Below are positions 43,096-52,265 of a stretch of DNA of 64,000 nt, in pieces. A program made the translations under genes and the position numbers. Origin of the DNA: Mesorhizobium australicum (GTDB lineage: Bacteria > Pseudomonadota > Alphaproteobacteria > Rhizobiales > Rhizobiaceae); the NCBI RefSeq assembly GCF_900177325.1, contig NZ_FXBL01000002.1:132348-196347 (forward strand), read 5' to 3'. The notes below the pieces were generated by a model. That model worked only from the letters and a program-made list of their open reading frames with translations. It did no database searches and had not been told where the DNA came from. Position 1 is the first letter of the stretch. Each line of letters starts with the position of its first letter.

Positions 43096-44256
43096 ATGAG
43101 AACATCACTAAAAAAAGCTCTGGTATTGTTTGCGGCAACCGCACTTTCAATCGGAGGGGCCTTTGCTGAAGACGATCCAATTGTATTGGGTATACCAGGG
43201 GGATTAAGTGGTGCAAACAGTGTCACCGCCCCCGCAGTGTTGCAGGCAATGGAGCTTGCGATTTCAGAAATTAATGACGCCGGAGGAGTGTTGAACAGGA
43301 AGTTCGCCATGGAACTTGCCGACAGTGCCTCGAGTGCCGCGGGAGCCCAGAAAGCGTATGACTATCTCGTGTTTCAAAAGAAAGTTAATGTCATAATTTC
43401 ATCGGAACCAAGTTCGGCCAGAAACGCAGGGCTACCGATCATCACTAGAGGAAAAATCCCCTATATCTATACTTCGTTCTATGAGGGTGGGTCTTGCAAC
43501 AAATATCAACATATTGATGCTTGGGTACCACAGCAGATGGTGTCTCTCATGGTCGACGCCTTTATGAAAGATAAGGGTGCCAAAACATTCTTCCTGGTTG
43601 GAAACGACTACGCCTTTGGCCGTGGCCTCCTAGGCGACACTAACAAGTACATCACGGAGAAGGGCGGCACCGTCGTCGGAGAAGAATATAATCCGATCGA
43701 CGCGAGCGATTGGACGTCGATTATCAGCAAAATCCGTGAGGCCAATCCAGACGCCATTATAACGTCGACAGCAGCCGGCGCGCCGAATGTCACGTTTACG
43801 AAGCAACTGCGATCAGCTGGTGTGACCGCATTGTACGGGAATTATGCACTCGATGAAGGTACTGCAAAAAGCTTGGGTGCTGATGCAGAAGGTATTTATC
43901 TCGGTGGCACATACTACACCAGCATCGATTCTGAGAGTAACGCGAAGTTTCTGAAAGCATTAAAGGACAAATTTGGGGCCGAGACAAAAACCGCGAGCGA
44001 ACTCTCGGTCCCTCAATATGATGCCATTCATCTCTATGCCCTAGCTGTCGCAAAAGCCGGCACAACGGACACCGATGCTGTTGTAAAGGCTCTGAGCGAA
44101 GTCACTTTCGATGGTCCGAGAGGTCCAATACAAATGTCGAAGCAGCGCCATGCACCGCTGACAATGTATCTCGCTCAGGTGAATGCTCAGGGCGATACTA
44201 AAATTATTAAGACAGAGCCAAATGTAGATCCGGGCGAGCAATGTCCTGATCTTTAA
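43096..44256 (+). CDS. Amide/urea-type ABC substrate-binding protein 2, intact
   Basis: 386-aa periplasmic protein. Signal peptide of about 24 residues (MRTSLKKALVLFAATALSIG, then GAFA before EDDPIV). The mature part has the AmiC/UrtA-type fold: VLGIPGGLSGANSVTAPAVL, GGVLNRKFAMELADSASSA, FYEGGSCNKYQHIDAWVPQQ, FLVGNDYAFGRGLLGDTNKY, DGPRGPIQMSKQRHAPLTMY. It is an intact duplicate of the gene broken at 17682-20151 and could supply that transporter from here. No permease or ATPase gene is beside it. SD is GGGGAACGC, weak. Confidence 0.92.
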   Translation: MRTSLKKALVLFAATALSIGGAFAEDDPIVLGIPGGLSGANSVTAPAVLQAMELAISEINDAGGVLNRKFAMELADSASSAAGAQKAYDYLVFQKKVNVIISSEPSSARNAGLPIITRGKIPYIYTSFYEGGSCNKYQHIDAWVPQQMVSLMVDAFMKDKGAKTFFLVGNDYAFGRGLLGDTNKYITEKGGTVVGEEYNPIDASDWTSIISKIREANPDAIITSTAAGAPNVTFTKQLRSAGVTALYGNYALDEGTAKSLGADAEGIYLGGTYYTSIDSESNAKFLKALKDKFGAETKTASELSVPQYDAIHLYALAVAKAGTTDTDAVVKALSEVTFDGPRGPIQMSKQRHAPLTMYLAQVNAQGDTKIIKTEPNVDPGEQCPDL

Positions 44257-44328
44257 TTCGCATACCTTGACACTTCGTTGGACCAAGGAATTTTTCCGCC
44301 CGTACAAACGTGTTGACCGAAATGCCTT

Positions 44329-44374
44329 CCTAGAGCGGTTCTGACAATTCAGTGAAAACCAGGATCGCTCTAGG
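44329..44374. repeat. 9-bp inverted repeat between the two binding-protein genes
   Basis: CCTAGAGCG and CGCTCTAGG, 28 bases apart, about midway in a 250-bp gene-free spacer. It resembles small intergenic palindromes common in rhizobia. No T-run follows, so termination is uncertain. Confidence 0.55.
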
Positions 44375-44506
44375 CTCAACGTCAAATTCTCCAAAATCTA
44401 GCAGATAGATAACCAACATCGTCGCGCATGAGAGTTCTCCACGCTTGCGCGTTGGTGAATTTGGAATGTAGCGGCGCCCTGCGGATAGCTAAAACGAAAG
44501 AAAACT

Positions 44507-46060
44507 ATGAGAAAGCATGAAAATCTTCCTAAGTCTACTCTCCGTGTAGCCCTCGACTGGGAGGTCGACGCCATTGATCCGCCCACTTCATTTGGCGGGT
44601 GGACTACCGGCAGAGTGGTTCAGCAGGTGTTCGAAAGTCTTTTTGAGGACGATCTGGAGGATGAGGCGGCCAACCCGACACGACTCATTCCCGCGCTTGC
44701 CACTTCGGTTGAAATCTCCAATGACGGACTTCAATACTTATTTCGCTTGCGAGACGGAGTGCGATTTCACGATGGATGTCGGTTCGACGCGGAGGCGGTA
44801 CGGTTCAATATAGAACGCATGTGGAATCCCCAGGCTCCTCAATATTCCCCTGTGGCAGCAGATTATAACAGGATTGGTCTTGAAGCATTAAAATCGGTGG
44901 AAGTCCTCGACCCACTGTCGGTCCTGATGACGCTGGAGGAACCTTTTCCAGAGTTTCTTCGATACATGACGCAAGAGGATGCACCCGGTGCGCATGTCTA
45001 TCTCAGCCCACAAGCACTGAAAATTCATGGAAACGCGGGTATCGCGGATCGTGCGCCAGGTACTGGCCCGTTTCGGTTTGATTGTCGCTTTTCAACGCGT
45101 TTCGGCAGTGGAGTCCGGCTGATTGGCAACAACGACTATTGGGGGGGAGTCCCTAGGCTAGATGGGATCGAATTTAAACCCTACCCGAAATCGGAAGATC
45201 GGTATGAAGCGTTGCTCAACGGAGAAGCCGATTTGGCTTATGGTCTTGAGGGAACCGATCTTGATGAGTTGAAGCGACGTGGCTTTGTTGTTGTCGACGG
45301 CCAAGTACCTCATGTTTGGTACTTTATTTTTAATATGCGAGATCCCGTTCTTTGTGACGTTCGCGTCCGTCATGCAATCGCGCATGCGCTCGACCGCGAT
45401 GCGCTTTGCAACGACATTTTCAAGGGACATACAGTTGCCGCATCCGGCATGTTGCCTCCGGCCTCGCCAGCCTTTGATGGAACGTACTGTTTTCCTTATG
45501 AATATGATCCGGAACGTGCACGGCAACTTTTGAAGGAAGCAGGTGTAGCTTCCAATTGGCGTTTGCACATCATGTCGGCAAAGGCCGGCGGGGGGGATAC
45601 TGTTCGGATCTGCGACTATCTTGCTACGAGTCTGGAAGCGGTTGGGTATGGCGCGGAAATCGTGTGGACAGAGGATTGGATTTCTTATTGCCACCAATGG
45701 CGATCTGGTTTGCCGGATGGCGTCGGTGTTTCGCATATGAGTTGGGGTATGTCTTGCGATGTTTGGCTGGACCAGGTGCTGCATTCACGAAATAGCTCGC
45801 CGCATGGGTTCAACGCAGGATATTATTCTAATCCAACAGTTGACAACTTGTTGGACAAAGCACGGCGATCACAGGATGACCTTCAGCGACTCCAGCTCTA
45901 TCGGCGAGCCAATAAACAAATTATGGACGATTTACCGGTGCTACCAGTACTAAATTTGCGGCGTGGCAACGTTTGTTATCACCCGCGAGTCAAAGGGTTT
46001 TGCAATCCAAGTCAAGATTGGAATTCGTTCAAAAATGTATGGATAGATTCGAATATTTGA
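44507..46060 (+). CDS. Family-5 solute-binding protein homologue 2, intact, no signal peptide
   Basis: 517 aa of the SBP_bac_5 fold (DppA/OppA/NikA): LRVALDWEVDAIDPPTSFGG at the very start, LRDGVRFHDGCRFDAEAVRFNI, RYMTQEDAPGAHVY, VRHAIAHALDRDAL, PYEYDPERARQLLKEAG. Normal family members have a 20-30-residue signal peptide before the first strand; here only MRKHENLPKS precedes it. The frameshifted relative at 31887 likewise lacks one, so this is a shared property. The protein should stay in the cytosol. By analogy with AmiC it may be a ligand sensor; that is inference. Confidence 0.88.
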   Translation: MRKHENLPKSTLRVALDWEVDAIDPPTSFGGWTTGRVVQQVFESLFEDDLEDEAANPTRLIPALATSVEISNDGLQYLFRLRDGVRFHDGCRFDAEAVRFNIERMWNPQAPQYSPVAADYNRIGLEALKSVEVLDPLSVLMTLEEPFPEFLRYMTQEDAPGAHVYLSPQALKIHGNAGIADRAPGTGPFRFDCRFSTRFGSGVRLIGNNDYWGGVPRLDGIEFKPYPKSEDRYEALLNGEADLAYGLEGTDLDELKRRGFVVVDGQVPHVWYFIFNMRDPVLCDVRVRHAIAHALDRDALCNDIFKGHTVAASGMLPPASPAFDGTYCFPYEYDPERARQLLKEAGVASNWRLHIMSAKAGGGDTVRICDYLATSLEAVGYGAEIVWTEDWISYCHQWRSGLPDGVGVSHMSWGMSCDVWLDQVLHSRNSSPHGFNAGYYSNPTVDNLLDKARRSQDDLQRLQLYRRANKQIMDDLPVLPVLNLRRGNVCYHPRVKGFCNPSQDWNSFKNVWIDSNI

Positions 46061-46202
46061 TCCGACGGACATCGTTGCCACATATTATTAATGCGCCGCT
46101 TCAGGCCGCAGATTGTTGAGGTGAGCGGCTATGTTCCATCACGCAACGGAATGGTCGGGTATTGAGACGTTAGTCTCGAAAGGGTGACCTGCCACTGAAC
46201 TG

Positions 46203-47108
46203 TCATCCAGCGGCGATTAGAGCCTCGACCGTTTCTGTTACGCCGTTTGGCGTGGGTTGAGCAATCGGCGCAGTGTTGGAGCCGGTTGCGGCGATAACCT
46301 CGGCGAAGGCCGCCGGGGTCTGGTAGCCGAGCGAGGAATGGGGTCTCGCGGTGTTGAAATCCTCCCTCCACTCGGCGATGGCGCTTCGGGCGTGGTCGAG
46401 GCCGAAAAACAGGCTTTCGTTCAAAAGCTCGTCGCGCATCCGGCCGTTGAAGGATTCGACGTAGCCGTTTTGCATCGGCTTGCCCGGCGCGATGTAGTGC
46501 CACTCGACGCGATGATCCTTCGACCAGGCGAGGATTGCGTTCGATGTGAACTCCGTGCCGTGGTCGGAGACGATCATGTCCGGCTTGCCGCGCTCGGCGA
46601 TCAGGTCCGTCAGTTCGCGAGCGACACGGCGGCCGGAGATCGAAGTGTCCGGGATCGCGGCCAGACACTCCCGGGTCACGTCATCGACGATGTTCAGCAC
46701 ACGAAAGCGCCGCCCGCAGGCGAACTGGTCGTGCACGAAATCCAGCGACCAGCGTGCATTTGGCCGAGCCTGGACCAGGATCGGCGCTCGGGTGCCCTCG
46801 GCTCGCCGACGTGTCCGACGCTTGCGCACGGTCAGCCCTTCCTCACGGTAGAGCCGATAGATGCGATTGATCCCCGACGGCTCGCCTTCGCGCCTAAGCA
46901 GGATGAACAGCCGCCGATAGCCGAAGCGTCGGCGCTCGTTGGCAAGATCGCGCAACCTGGTGCGCAATCCCATCTCGGCCGGGCGCCTTGACTGGTAGCG
47001 GATCATCTTGCGATCGGCACCGACGAAGGAACAGGCCCGACGCTCCGACAGGCCCATGACGGCCTGCAGATGCGCGACGGCTTCGCGCTTGGCGGCGGGC
47101 CCTACCAT
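46203..47108 (-). CDS. IS3-family transposase OrfB
   Basis: 301 aa. [20 protein letters not shown] at the start, HTH_21 region [17 protein letters not shown] core: Asp in [11 protein letters not shown], Asp in [10 protein letters not shown], Glu in [16 protein letters not shown]. Overlaps orfA by seven bases, typical of the frameshift arrangement. Confidence 0.93.
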   Translation of the reverse strand: MVGPAAKREAVAHLQAVMGLSERRACSFVGADRKMIRYQSRRPAEMGLRTRLRDLANERRRFGYRRLFILLRREGEPSGINRIYRLYREEGLTVRKRRTRRRAEGTRAPILVQARPNARWSLDFVHDQFACGRRFRVLNIVDDVTRECLAAIPDTSISGRRVARELTDLIAERGKPDMIVSDHGTEFTSNAILAWSKDHRVEWHYIAPGKPMQNGYVESFNGRMRDELLNESLFFGLDHARSAIAEWREDFNTARPHSSLGYQTPAAFAEVIAATGSNTAPIAQPTPNGVTETVEALIAAG

Positions 47109-47368
47109 TTTTTTGACAGAAGCTCGCGCAGCGCCGAGGCTTCCAGCATCTGATCGGCGAGCAGCTTCTTCAGCTTCGCATTCTCGTCTTCCAGGGCCTT
47201 CAGGCGTTTGGCGTCGGACACGTCCATCCCGCCATACTTCGCCTTCCAGTTATACAGCGTCGCCTCGGAAACCCCGTGCTTGCGAGCCAGATCGCCAGCC
47301 TTCGCGCCCGCCTCATGCTCGCGCAGAACCGCAATGATCTGCTCTTCCGTAAATCGCTTTCGCTTCAT
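47102..47368 (-). CDS. IS3-family transposase OrfA
   Basis: 88 aa. [20 protein letters not shown], helix-turn-helix [20 protein letters not shown], coiled coil [20 protein letters not shown]. Intact. Confidence 0.93.
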   Translation of the reverse strand: MKRKRFTEEQIIAVLREHEAGAKAGDLARKHGVSEATLYNWKAKYGGMDVSDAKRLKALEDENAKLKKLLADQMLEASALRELLSKKW

Positions 47369-47678
47369 CAGTCCGTCCTTCGATCATGGGCCGGACTCTA
47401 ATCTCAGATGGAGGAAAAACTCAGTGGCAGGTCAAAGACGCTGGAGGACGAGAACACGAAGCTGAAGCGGTTGCTGGCGGACGCGATGCTCGACAATGCT
47501 GCTTTGAAGGACCTTTTGGGAAAGAAGTGGTGACGCCCGCAGCCCAGCGGAACGCTGTCGCTCACCTGATGAACCAACATCGGATGAGCGAACGGCGGGC
47601 GTGTTGTCAGGCGAAATGAGAAATTGCCCCCCGGACGAAAGGAAGAACTGACCCCCTCTCTTTTGAGAGGACGGATAG

Positions 47679-48968
47679 ATGACGACAGAGCTTTCGGCGA
47701 CACCTGCATTCTCGGGGACAATGCAGGGAGAGGCGATGCTTCAAGCGGAAGAAGTTGTGGCGATGCTGCGCCTTCATGAACGAGGCTGGGGAGCGAAGCG
47801 GATTGCACAGGAGTTTGGCTGCGCGCGAAACACGGTTCGGCGATATCTTCGCGAAGGCGGTGTGATTGCCTATCGGCAACCTCGTCGTCGAACAGCCTTC
47901 GACGGATTGGATGATTGGCTTCGCGAGCGGTTTTTCCGCCATGGCGGCAATGCCGACGTTATCCGCCAGGAACTGGCGAGCGAACATGGGATCGTGATCG
48001 GTCTCCGCTCGGTGGAGTTACGAGTGCAGCGCTGGCGGCGGGAATTGAAGGCGCAGAAGCGCGCGACGATCCGCTTCGAGACAGCGCCGGGCCATCAGAT
48101 GCAGATCGATTTTGGTGACACTCGCGTTTGGATCGGGGGTGAGCGGGTTCGAGTGCACCTGTTCGTGGGAACACTGGGCTATTCGCGGCGGATGCATATC
48201 CGGCCTTCGCTGCGTGAGCGTCAGGCGGACTGGTTTGAGGGGATGGAAGGCTCCTTCCTGCGTTTCGGCGGGGTTCCGGCGGAAGTTCTTCTGGATAATG
48301 CCAAAGCCCTGGTTGAGCATCATGACGCGGTGACGCGCGAGGTGAAGTTCAATGCCCGCCTGCATGCCTTTGCCCGATACTGGGGCTTCACGCCGCGAGC
48401 CTGTGCGCCATATCGGGCGCGGACGAAAGGCAAAGATGAGCGCGGGGTTGGCTACGTCAAGAAGAACGCGATCGCCGGCCGCCGGTTCGAGAACTGGGCT
48501 GCGTTCGAGGCCCATCTGGACCGGTGGATACGCGAGGTCGCCGACCAGCGGGAGCACGGCACGACCGGCATTGCGCCATCAGAGCGGTTTGCTGCTGAAG
48601 CTGGTGCGCTGCGCCCCTTGGCTGGCCGTGCGCCGTTCGGGCAATTGCGGGATCTGGTGCGCAAGGTCCAGGCCGACTGTGCGATCGACCTCGACACGAA
48701 CAGCTACTCGGTGCCTTGGCGTCTGATCGGCGAGACCGTTCAGGTTGTCGTGCTGGCGGGCCGTGTGATCATCCGGCATGCGGGCCAGGTCGTTGCCGAT
48801 CATGCTCTGTGCCGGGGAAGGCGACAACGCATCGTGGACCGGGCGCATTTTGTCGGTGTCGCCGGTGCCGATGGTGTGGTGCGGGCCGCCGCGCCCATCG
48901 ACATTCTCCCTCCCACCCTGTTGCGTCCGCTTGCAGAATACGAGGCGGTTGTCGGAGGGGGCTGGTGA
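47679..48968 (+). CDS. istA: IS21-family transposase IstA
   Basis: 429 aa. N-terminal helix-turn-helix (MLRLHERGWGAKRIAQEFGCARNTVRRYLREGG), DDE integrase core beginning HQMQIDFGDTRVWIGGERVR, second Asp in AEVLLDNAKALV, Glu in GYVKKNAIAG-side region, and the C-terminal DNA-binding domain NSYSVPWRLIGETVQVVV. The stop overlaps the istB start by one base. Confidence 0.94.
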   Translation: MTTELSATPAFSGTMQGEAMLQAEEVVAMLRLHERGWGAKRIAQEFGCARNTVRRYLREGGVIAYRQPRRRTAFDGLDDWLRERFFRHGGNADVIRQELASEHGIVIGLRSVELRVQRWRRELKAQKRATIRFETAPGHQMQIDFGDTRVWIGGERVRVHLFVGTLGYSRRMHIRPSLRERQADWFEGMEGSFLRFGGVPAEVLLDNAKALVEHHDAVTREVKFNARLHAFARYWGFTPRACAPYRARTKGKDERGVGYVKKNAIAGRRFENWAAFEAHLDRWIREVADQREHGTTGIAPSERFAAEAGALRPLAGRAPFGQLRDLVRKVQADCAIDLDTNSYSVPWRLIGETVQVVVLAGRVIIRHAGQVVADHALCRGRRQRIVDRAHFVGVAGADGVVRAAAPIDILPPTLLRPLAEYEAVVGGGW

Positions 48969-49768
48969 TGACGACTGTGGATCACGACCTCCTGATCGCA
49001 ACGCTCGACCGGCTGAAGCTGACAGCGATCCGCGACCAACTTGACACGCTGCTGGACGAGGCGGCGCGCTCGAAGATGACCTTGCGCGAGGCGCTGGCCT
49101 TCTTGGTGTCGCGCGAGATCGCTCGCCGCGACGAGCGGCGCATCTCCATGTCGAGCAAGCTGGCGCAGTTCCCGTTCGTACGCGAACTGGACAGCTTCGA
49201 CTTCGATGCTCAGCCATCGCTGGATCAGGGTCAGATCAGGGAACTGGCTACCTGTCGCTGGATCGCGCACGGCGACACAGTCCTGTTCCTCGGACCTCCA
49301 GGCACGGGCAAGACCCATCTGGCTGTCAGTCTCGGCCGCGAGGCGATCCGCCAGAATTACAACGTGCAGTTCGTCACGGCCGCCACGCTGGTCGCAATGC
49401 TGGCCAAGGCACACAGCGACGGCACGCTCGACAAACAGTTGACGATCCTGTCGCGACCGAAGCTGCTGATCATCGACGAACTGGGCTATCTGCCCTTCGA
49501 GGCCAATGCCGCCCATCTGTTCTTCCAACTGGTGTCGCGGCGCTACGAGAAGGGCTCGATTCTGATCACCTCCAACCGTTCGGTGGGAGAATGGGGCAAT
49601 GTCTTCGGTGATCCTGTGGTCGCCACCGCCATTCTGGACCGCCTGCTGCACCATTCGACGGTGATCACCATCCGGGGCGACAGCTATCGCCTGCGCGAAA
49701 AACGCCGGTCCGGCCTTCTGCAGAAAACCGGATCGGCGCCAGAGACCAACGAAACCACGAACCAATGA
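48968..49768 (+). CDS. istB: IS21-family helper ATPase IstB
   Basis: 266-aa AAA+ protein that recruits IstA to target DNA. Walker A GPPGTGKTHLAVSLG (about residues 110-124), Walker B LLIIDELGYLPF, and SILITSNRSVGEWGNVFGDPV. I used the ATG overlapping the istA stop. Confidence 0.95.
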   Translation: MTTVDHDLLIATLDRLKLTAIRDQLDTLLDEAARSKMTLREALAFLVSREIARRDERRISMSSKLAQFPFVRELDSFDFDAQPSLDQGQIRELATCRWIAHGDTVLFLGPPGTGKTHLAVSLGREAIRQNYNVQFVTAATLVAMLAKAHSDGTLDKQLTILSRPKLLIIDELGYLPFEANAAHLFFQLVSRRYEKGSILITSNRSVGEWGNVFGDPVVATAILDRLLHHSTVITIRGDSYRLREKRRSGLLQKTGSAPETNETTNQ

Positions 49769-49824
49769 AAGGGGGGTTAGTTCTTCAATTCGAGAAAGGG
49801 GTCAGTTCCTGGATTCGCTTGACA

Positions 49825-50300
49825 CGTGTAAAGCCATCGGCGTTTGCCGGATGACGGTTCGTTACGAAAGCAGCCGTATCGACGACCATGACCTTCGGGA
49901 GCGAATGAAGGCATTGGCACATGAGCGCCGCCGCTTCGGTTATCGACGCCTTCATGTGCTGCTCAGGCGCGAGGGCCACCTTGTGAACCACAAGCGGCTC
50001 TTCCGGCTCTATCGGGAGGAGAAGCTGACGGTGCGCAAGCGCGGCGGCCGCAAGCGAGCGATCGGCACACGCGCACCGATGCTGATCCCGATGGCAGCCA
50101 ATGATCGCTGGTCGCTGGACTTCGTGTCGGATCAACTCACCGATGGGCGCAGGTTCCGGGTTCTTACGGTCGTCGACGATTGCACCAGAGAATGCCTGGG
50201 GCTCATCGCCGATACATCGCTTTCCGGCTTGCGGGTTGCCCGTGAGCTTGACCGGATCATCGAGGAACGCGGCAAACCCAGGATGATCGTCAGTGACAAC
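49825..50300 (+). pseudogene. Middle part of the second split IS3 OrfB
   Basis: Reads MTVRYESSRIDDHDLRERMK, the HTH_21 part YRRLHVLLRREGHLVNHKRL and the DDE core up to RMIVSDN, with the first two catalytic Asp. It breaks off exactly at the left end of the IS110 element. Confidence 0.9.
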
Positions 50301-50494
50301 GTCCTAAGAGCGGAAGGAAATGGAGCAGACGGTCAAAGTCTCTCTGTTCGCCAGCATGCTCTCGCTGCGTGACGCTGGTCAAGTCGGATGGTCGAACCAG
50401 GCGGCTTCCACCGGCAAGGGAAAAGGTCTCGTCCATAGCAAACACAGGGTACGCGTGATGGCGGCCCTCACCGTCCTCAACACGAGCTTCTGAT

Positions 50495-50578
50495 CCAGGT
50501 GGAAGACCCGAACATTATCTACAGGGTCATCGAACCGATGCCCTCACGGCCCTAGCTGACAGAGGTTCTTCCACCTGG
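50495..50578. ncRNA. Structured non-coding region of the IS110 element (candidate bridge-RNA region)
   Basis: A 12-base inverted repeat (CCAGGTGGAAGA at 50495-50506, its inverse at 50567-50578) spans the end of the transposase gene. The 230 bases beyond it (50320-50551) are non-coding, the position where IS1111-type elements are expected to encode their guide RNA. Confidence 0.4.
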
Positions 50579-51817
50579 CACCCGCCCCTCGACGAAGGGC
50601 CGGTAATCGGAACCGCTTTTGACGACGGCGTGCACGACGCGCGCCATCTTGGCGGTAATAGCGGTCATCGCCTTGCGGCGCAGATTGGGATTGTCGCGAT
50701 CTCGTGCGATGTAGCGTTCGAACTTGTGCCGGAAGCCGTTCTCACGCTGGCGGATGGCAACCTGCCCGGCGATCCATAGGGTGCGGCGCAGCCTGGCATT
50801 GCCAAACTTCGAAAGCCGGGTCTGGCCGCGATATTGGCCGGACTGCTGGGTCGACAGATCCAGTCCGCAGAACTTGAGAAACTGGCGATGGTGGTGGAAG
50901 CGGCGAAGATCTCCGGCTTCGGCGATGATCGTCAGTGCATTGATCGGCCCGATGCCGGGGATTTGCCGCAGGAGCTGATAATCCTGGCTGTGCCGCAGCA
51001 GTTCGTCGGCCTGGGCTTCGATCGCATTGCGTTGCCGGATCAGGCTACGTGCTTCGGCAATGACCATCCGGAACATGCGAATGGCAGGAGCGTCAAGCGG
51101 CAACGGCAGTCCAATCGATGTACGCGCCGTCTGGTAAATATCCATGAGAATCTGCGTCTTGCTGACCTTGCGGCCGACGACATCCCAGGCTGCTTTGACG
51201 AACTCCTCCTTCGTCAGCGCCGTGATGCTTGCCGGCGTCGGAAAGGCATCGAGGAAGGCGAAGAACCAATCGCTGCGGCTGTTTCCCCGGAAGCGCTCGA
51301 TCTCGGGAAAATACAGCGGCAGGTAATGCGTCAGGATGCGGTGCTGGATCTCGGTCTTGGCCCTGGCGATCGCCTCATGCGTCTTCGACAGTTCCTGCAC
51401 GTCGTTGATGCCGACGCGCAGCGGATCGTGGTAGACCTGCGTCGCTCGGATCCTCAGCATGTGCAGGATCACCTGCGCATCCTTGGGATCGTTCTTGTCC
51501 CAGCTGTTGTGCAAGGCCTCCCGGGTCCGGGCGAGCGCCAGTGACGACACCAGCCGCACCTCGAAACCGGCCTCAGCCAGACGCCAGGCAATGGGCCGGT
51601 GATAGTTCCCCGTCGCCTCAAAGGCGCAGACCACTACGGATCGGCCATACGCCAGCAGAACATCGATCAGCCGGTCGTGCTCAGCACGGCTGTTGAGGAC
51701 CGAAAGCCGACGGCGGCGCTTTTGCCCTGATGCTTCGATCAGAACCTCATTGCGCACCTTGGCAATGTCGATCGCTACCAGCACGGCATCGGCGGGTGTA
51801 GAATCTGCAACGGTCAT
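50552..51817 (-). CDS. IS110-family transposase (DEDD type)
   Basis: 421 aa. The N-terminal DEDD_Tnp_IS110 domain begins VLVAIDIAKVRNEVLIEASG, with the acidic residues of FEATGNYHRPIAWRL and HNSWDKNDPKDAQVI. The C-terminal Transposase_20 domain has LLRQIPGIGPINALTIIAEAGDLRRFHHHRQFLKFCGLD and the conserved serine region GQTRLSKFGNARLRRTLW. Intact. Confidence 0.95.
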   Translation of the reverse strand: MTVADSTPADAVLVAIDIAKVRNEVLIEASGQKRRRRLSVLNSRAEHDRLIDVLLAYGRSVVVCAFEATGNYHRPIAWRLAEAGFEVRLVSSLALARTREALHNSWDKNDPKDAQVILHMLRIRATQVYHDPLRVGINDVQELSKTHEAIARAKTEIQHRILTHYLPLYFPEIERFRGNSRSDWFFAFLDAFPTPASITALTKEEFVKAAWDVVGRKVSKTQILMDIYQTARTSIGLPLPLDAPAIRMFRMVIAEARSLIRQRNAIEAQADELLRHSQDYQLLRQIPGIGPINALTIIAEAGDLRRFHHHRQFLKFCGLDLSTQQSGQYRGQTRLSKFGNARLRRTLWIAGQVAIRQRENGFRHKFERYIARDRDNPNLRRKAMTAITAKMARVVHAVVKSGSDYRPFVEGRVPGGRTSVS

Positions 51818-51891
51818 GGTCGGTCTCTCCGGAATGGGTTGTGAACACTCACATTCTAGAGAAACCTTGACTGACCATGGCCACCTCGACC

Positions 51892-51924
51892 GGTGCGCGC
51901 CTGCAGCGAAAAGCTGCGCGCACC
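51892..51924. repeat. Strong hairpin upstream of the IS110 transposase
   Basis: GGTGCGC/GCGCACC outer stem and GCAGC/GCTGC inner stem around GAAAA. It lies between the transposase start and the right end of the element, and may be a control hairpin or part of a guide RNA. Confidence 0.65.
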
Positions 51925-51965
51925 GTCGTCTCGGCGGCTCCCTCTCTTCCTTCCGTAGGTGCTAT

Positions 51966-52265
51966 GGCAGCGAATTCACCAGCAACGCGATCCTGCAATG
52001 GACGGATCGGACCAAGGTGGATTGGCACTACATCGCACCCGGAAAACCCATCCAGAACGCTTTCATCGAAAGCTTCAATGGACGGCTGCGAGACGAATTC
52101 TTGAATGAAACCCTCTTCTCGTCACTGACCCATGCTCGCTCAGCGCTTTCAACCTGGCGCAGCGATTACAACGATCATCGACCACATTCTGGCCTCGGCT
52201 GGCTGACACCTGCCGAGTTCGCTCAGACTATCAACCCGCGACGGGTTGCGGTGCTGCGCAGCCGA
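51966..52265 (+). pseudogene. 3' part of the second split IS3 OrfB
   Basis: Reads [40 protein letters not shown] with the catalytic Glu, and RPHSGLGWLTPAEFAQTINP. Its end runs into the luxR fragment. Confidence 0.9.

Larger units (their letters stand above)
46185..47434 (-). mobile_element. IS3-family insertion sequence (1250 bp)
   Basis: Inverted ends TGACCTGCCACTGA. OrfA and OrfB are both intact. No target duplication is evident; on the right it abuts the coding sequence of a second IS3 element, which it truncates. A 47-bp end of the same IS type is at 34238-34284. Confidence 0.9.
47605..49824 (+). mobile_element. IS21-family insertion sequence (2220 bp)
   Basis: Ends TGTCAGGCGAAAT and, inverted, TGTCAAGCGAATC. 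It is flanked by the 5-bp target duplication CGTGT (47600-47604 and 49825-49829). Removing it restores ERRACKAIGVCRMTVRY in the host OrfB. It carries istA and istB. Confidence 0.96.
50301..51965 (-). mobile_element. IS110-family (IS1111-like) insertion sequence (about 1665 bp)
   Basis: Boundaries come from the host OrfB, which continues ...IVSDN | GSEFTSN... across it. CGGAAGGAA (50311-50319) and its inverse TTCCTTCCG (51947-51955) sit exactly ten bases inside each end: subterminal inverted repeats as in the IS1111 group. No target duplication, as usual for IS110. Confidence 0.9.
47435..52265 (+). mobile_element. Second IS3-family element, split by IS21 and IS110
   Basis: Three plus-strand pieces (47435-47604, 49825-50300, 51966-52265) join in frame. 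The first gives the OrfA coiled coil (KLKRLLADAMLDNAALKDLL) and the OrfB start (RNAVAHLMNQHRMSERRAC). The second runs from KAIGVCRMTVRYESSRIDD to RMIVSDN, and the third from [18 protein letters not shown] to the C-terminus. The left end of the element has been lost to the neighbouring IS. Confidence 0.9.
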
